Source of the DNA: Candidatus Dojkabacteria bacterium
GTDB lineage: Bacteria > Patescibacteriota > Dojkabacteria > SC72
NCBI GenBank assembly: GCA_012511375.1
Contig: JAAZGF010000024.1
Span: 1-5,313 of the forward strand
Direction of reading: 5' to 3'
Length of the DNA stretch: 5,313 nt
This document shows positions 4,789 to 5,313 of this stretch, piece after piece; positions within the stretch are counted from its first letter, which is position 1; every line of letters begins with the position of its first letter. Both the position numbers and the translations under genes were made by a program. The notes beneath the pieces are model-generated. The model was not told where the DNA came from. It was given only the letters and a program-made list of their open reading frames with translations, and did not search any database.

Positions 4789-5313
4789 TCAAATACTTTT
4801 ATTCAAGAAAAGTTCTCCTTTTTCTATTTTTTCAATAGCTTTTGCAGCAGCCTCCTCTTCTGCTTTCTGTTTGCTGGGGCCATGTCCTTTGCAAGAAAAC
4901 TTTTCTCCTATCTTTAATACAACTGTAAACAGTTTTTCGTGATCAGGGCCTTTCTCCTCTTCTATCTCATAGGTAGGGGTAACTCTGTATTTTGCTTGTA
5001 TTAATTCTTGAACTTTTGTTTTAGGGTCTATAAAAAGTTGGTTTTCTACAATGAGGTCTAATTGTTTTAATATAGTTCTTTCTACAAAATCTTTACATTC
5101 TTCAAAACCTTTATCTATGTATATTGCACCTAAAATAGCTTCATAGGCATTTGCTAAAAGGTAATCCTTATCTCTTCCTCCAGAGTCTTCTTCTCCTTTA
5201 GACATAAGTAAGAAATCTCCAATGTTGAGTTTTCTTGATTGTTCAGCTAAGCTCTCGGTCTTCACTAAGGCAGACCTTATACCAGTAAGCTCCCCTTCTG
5301 CTCTATTGGGATA
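4789..5313 (-). CDS. rnc: Ribonuclease III, N-terminus outside window
   Basis: The frame is open to the window edge (5313), giving 174 C-terminal residues. It begins YPNRAEGELTGIRSALVKTE, which is internal RNase III sequence, so the start is beyond the window and the in-frame GTG at 5265 is not a real start. The remaining catalytic-domain part (fragment residues 1 to about 85) has EGELT, GDFLLMSKGEEDSGG and LLANAYEAILGAIYIDKGF. A complete double-stranded-RNA-binding domain follows (about 96-163), with DPKTKVQELIQ, GPDHEKLFTV and GHGPSKQKAEEEAAAKAI. The enzyme cuts double-stranded RNA and matures rRNA precursors. Glu58 of the fragment matches the essential E. coli Glu117, but the position of E. 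coli Asp114 is Asn55. The signature NERLEFLGD segment is off the window. The gene ends in TGA 19 nt before rpsP, so the two probably share a transcript. Confidence 0.97.
   Translation of the reverse strand, partial: YPNRAEGELTGIRSALVKTESLAEQSRKLNIGDFLLMSKGEEDSGGRDKDYLLANAYEAILGAIYIDKGFEECKDFVERTILKQLDLIVENQLFIDPKTKVQELIQAKYRVTPTYEIEEEKGPDHEKLFTVVLKIGEKFSCKGHGPSKQKAEEEAAAKAIEKIEKGELFLNKSI

Noticed and set aside
4789..5265. GTG at 5265 as the rnc start
   Set aside because: The frame continues upstream with clear RNase III residues (EGELTGIRSAL), so this GTG encodes an internal valine.

Overview
The window is gene-dense, low-GC bacterial DNA (my estimate is roughly one third G+C). It holds two oppositely oriented gene blocks that converge near position 4108. 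Every complete gene reads cleanly with the standard code. TGA serves as a stop at 458-460 (+) and at 4791-4789 (-), so this is not a TGA-recoded lineage. None of the seven visible start codons has a convincing GGAGG-type Shine-Dalgarno site.

Positions 1-4106 (+ strand) are part of a type IV pilus (T4P) locus. In order it holds: the 3' end of a probable minor pilin gene, cut by the window edge; a complete class III-signal minor pseudopilin (457-1191); a stand-alone CheY-like receiver protein (1219-1605); and the inner-membrane alignment genes pilM (1684-2715), pilN (2708-3373) and pilO (3378-4106). PilM is an actin-like cytoplasmic ATPase-fold protein that should bind the INLIP peptide of PilN. 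PilN and PilO are single-pass membrane proteins expected to dimerise through coiled coils and ferredoxin-like domains, linking the cytoplasmic motor to the growing pilus. No pilP or pilQ (the outer-membrane connection) follows pilO.

Positions 4111-5313 (- strand) are an RNA and translation block read right to left: rnc (RNase III, N-terminus outside the window), rpsP (ribosomal protein S16) and a KhpA/YlqC-type KH-domain protein with an extra acidic tail. A perfect TATAAT just after the rpsP stop may give khpA its own promoter.

The organism is probably a monoderm with a compact genome, and I favour Candidate Phyla Radiation/Patescibacteria. The reasons are the PilMNO set without PilPQ, the very short intergenic gaps, the AT richness and the lack of Shine-Dalgarno sites. 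The rpsP-khpA order also occurs in Firmicutes, but those normally have strong Shine-Dalgarno sites. This placement is an inference from gene content, not a phylogenetic result. I see no mobile element, CRISPR array, tRNA, rRNA or clearly new system. The most interesting points are the receiver protein inside the pilus operon, the lineage-specific extensions on PilN and KhpA, and the unusual translation-start contexts.
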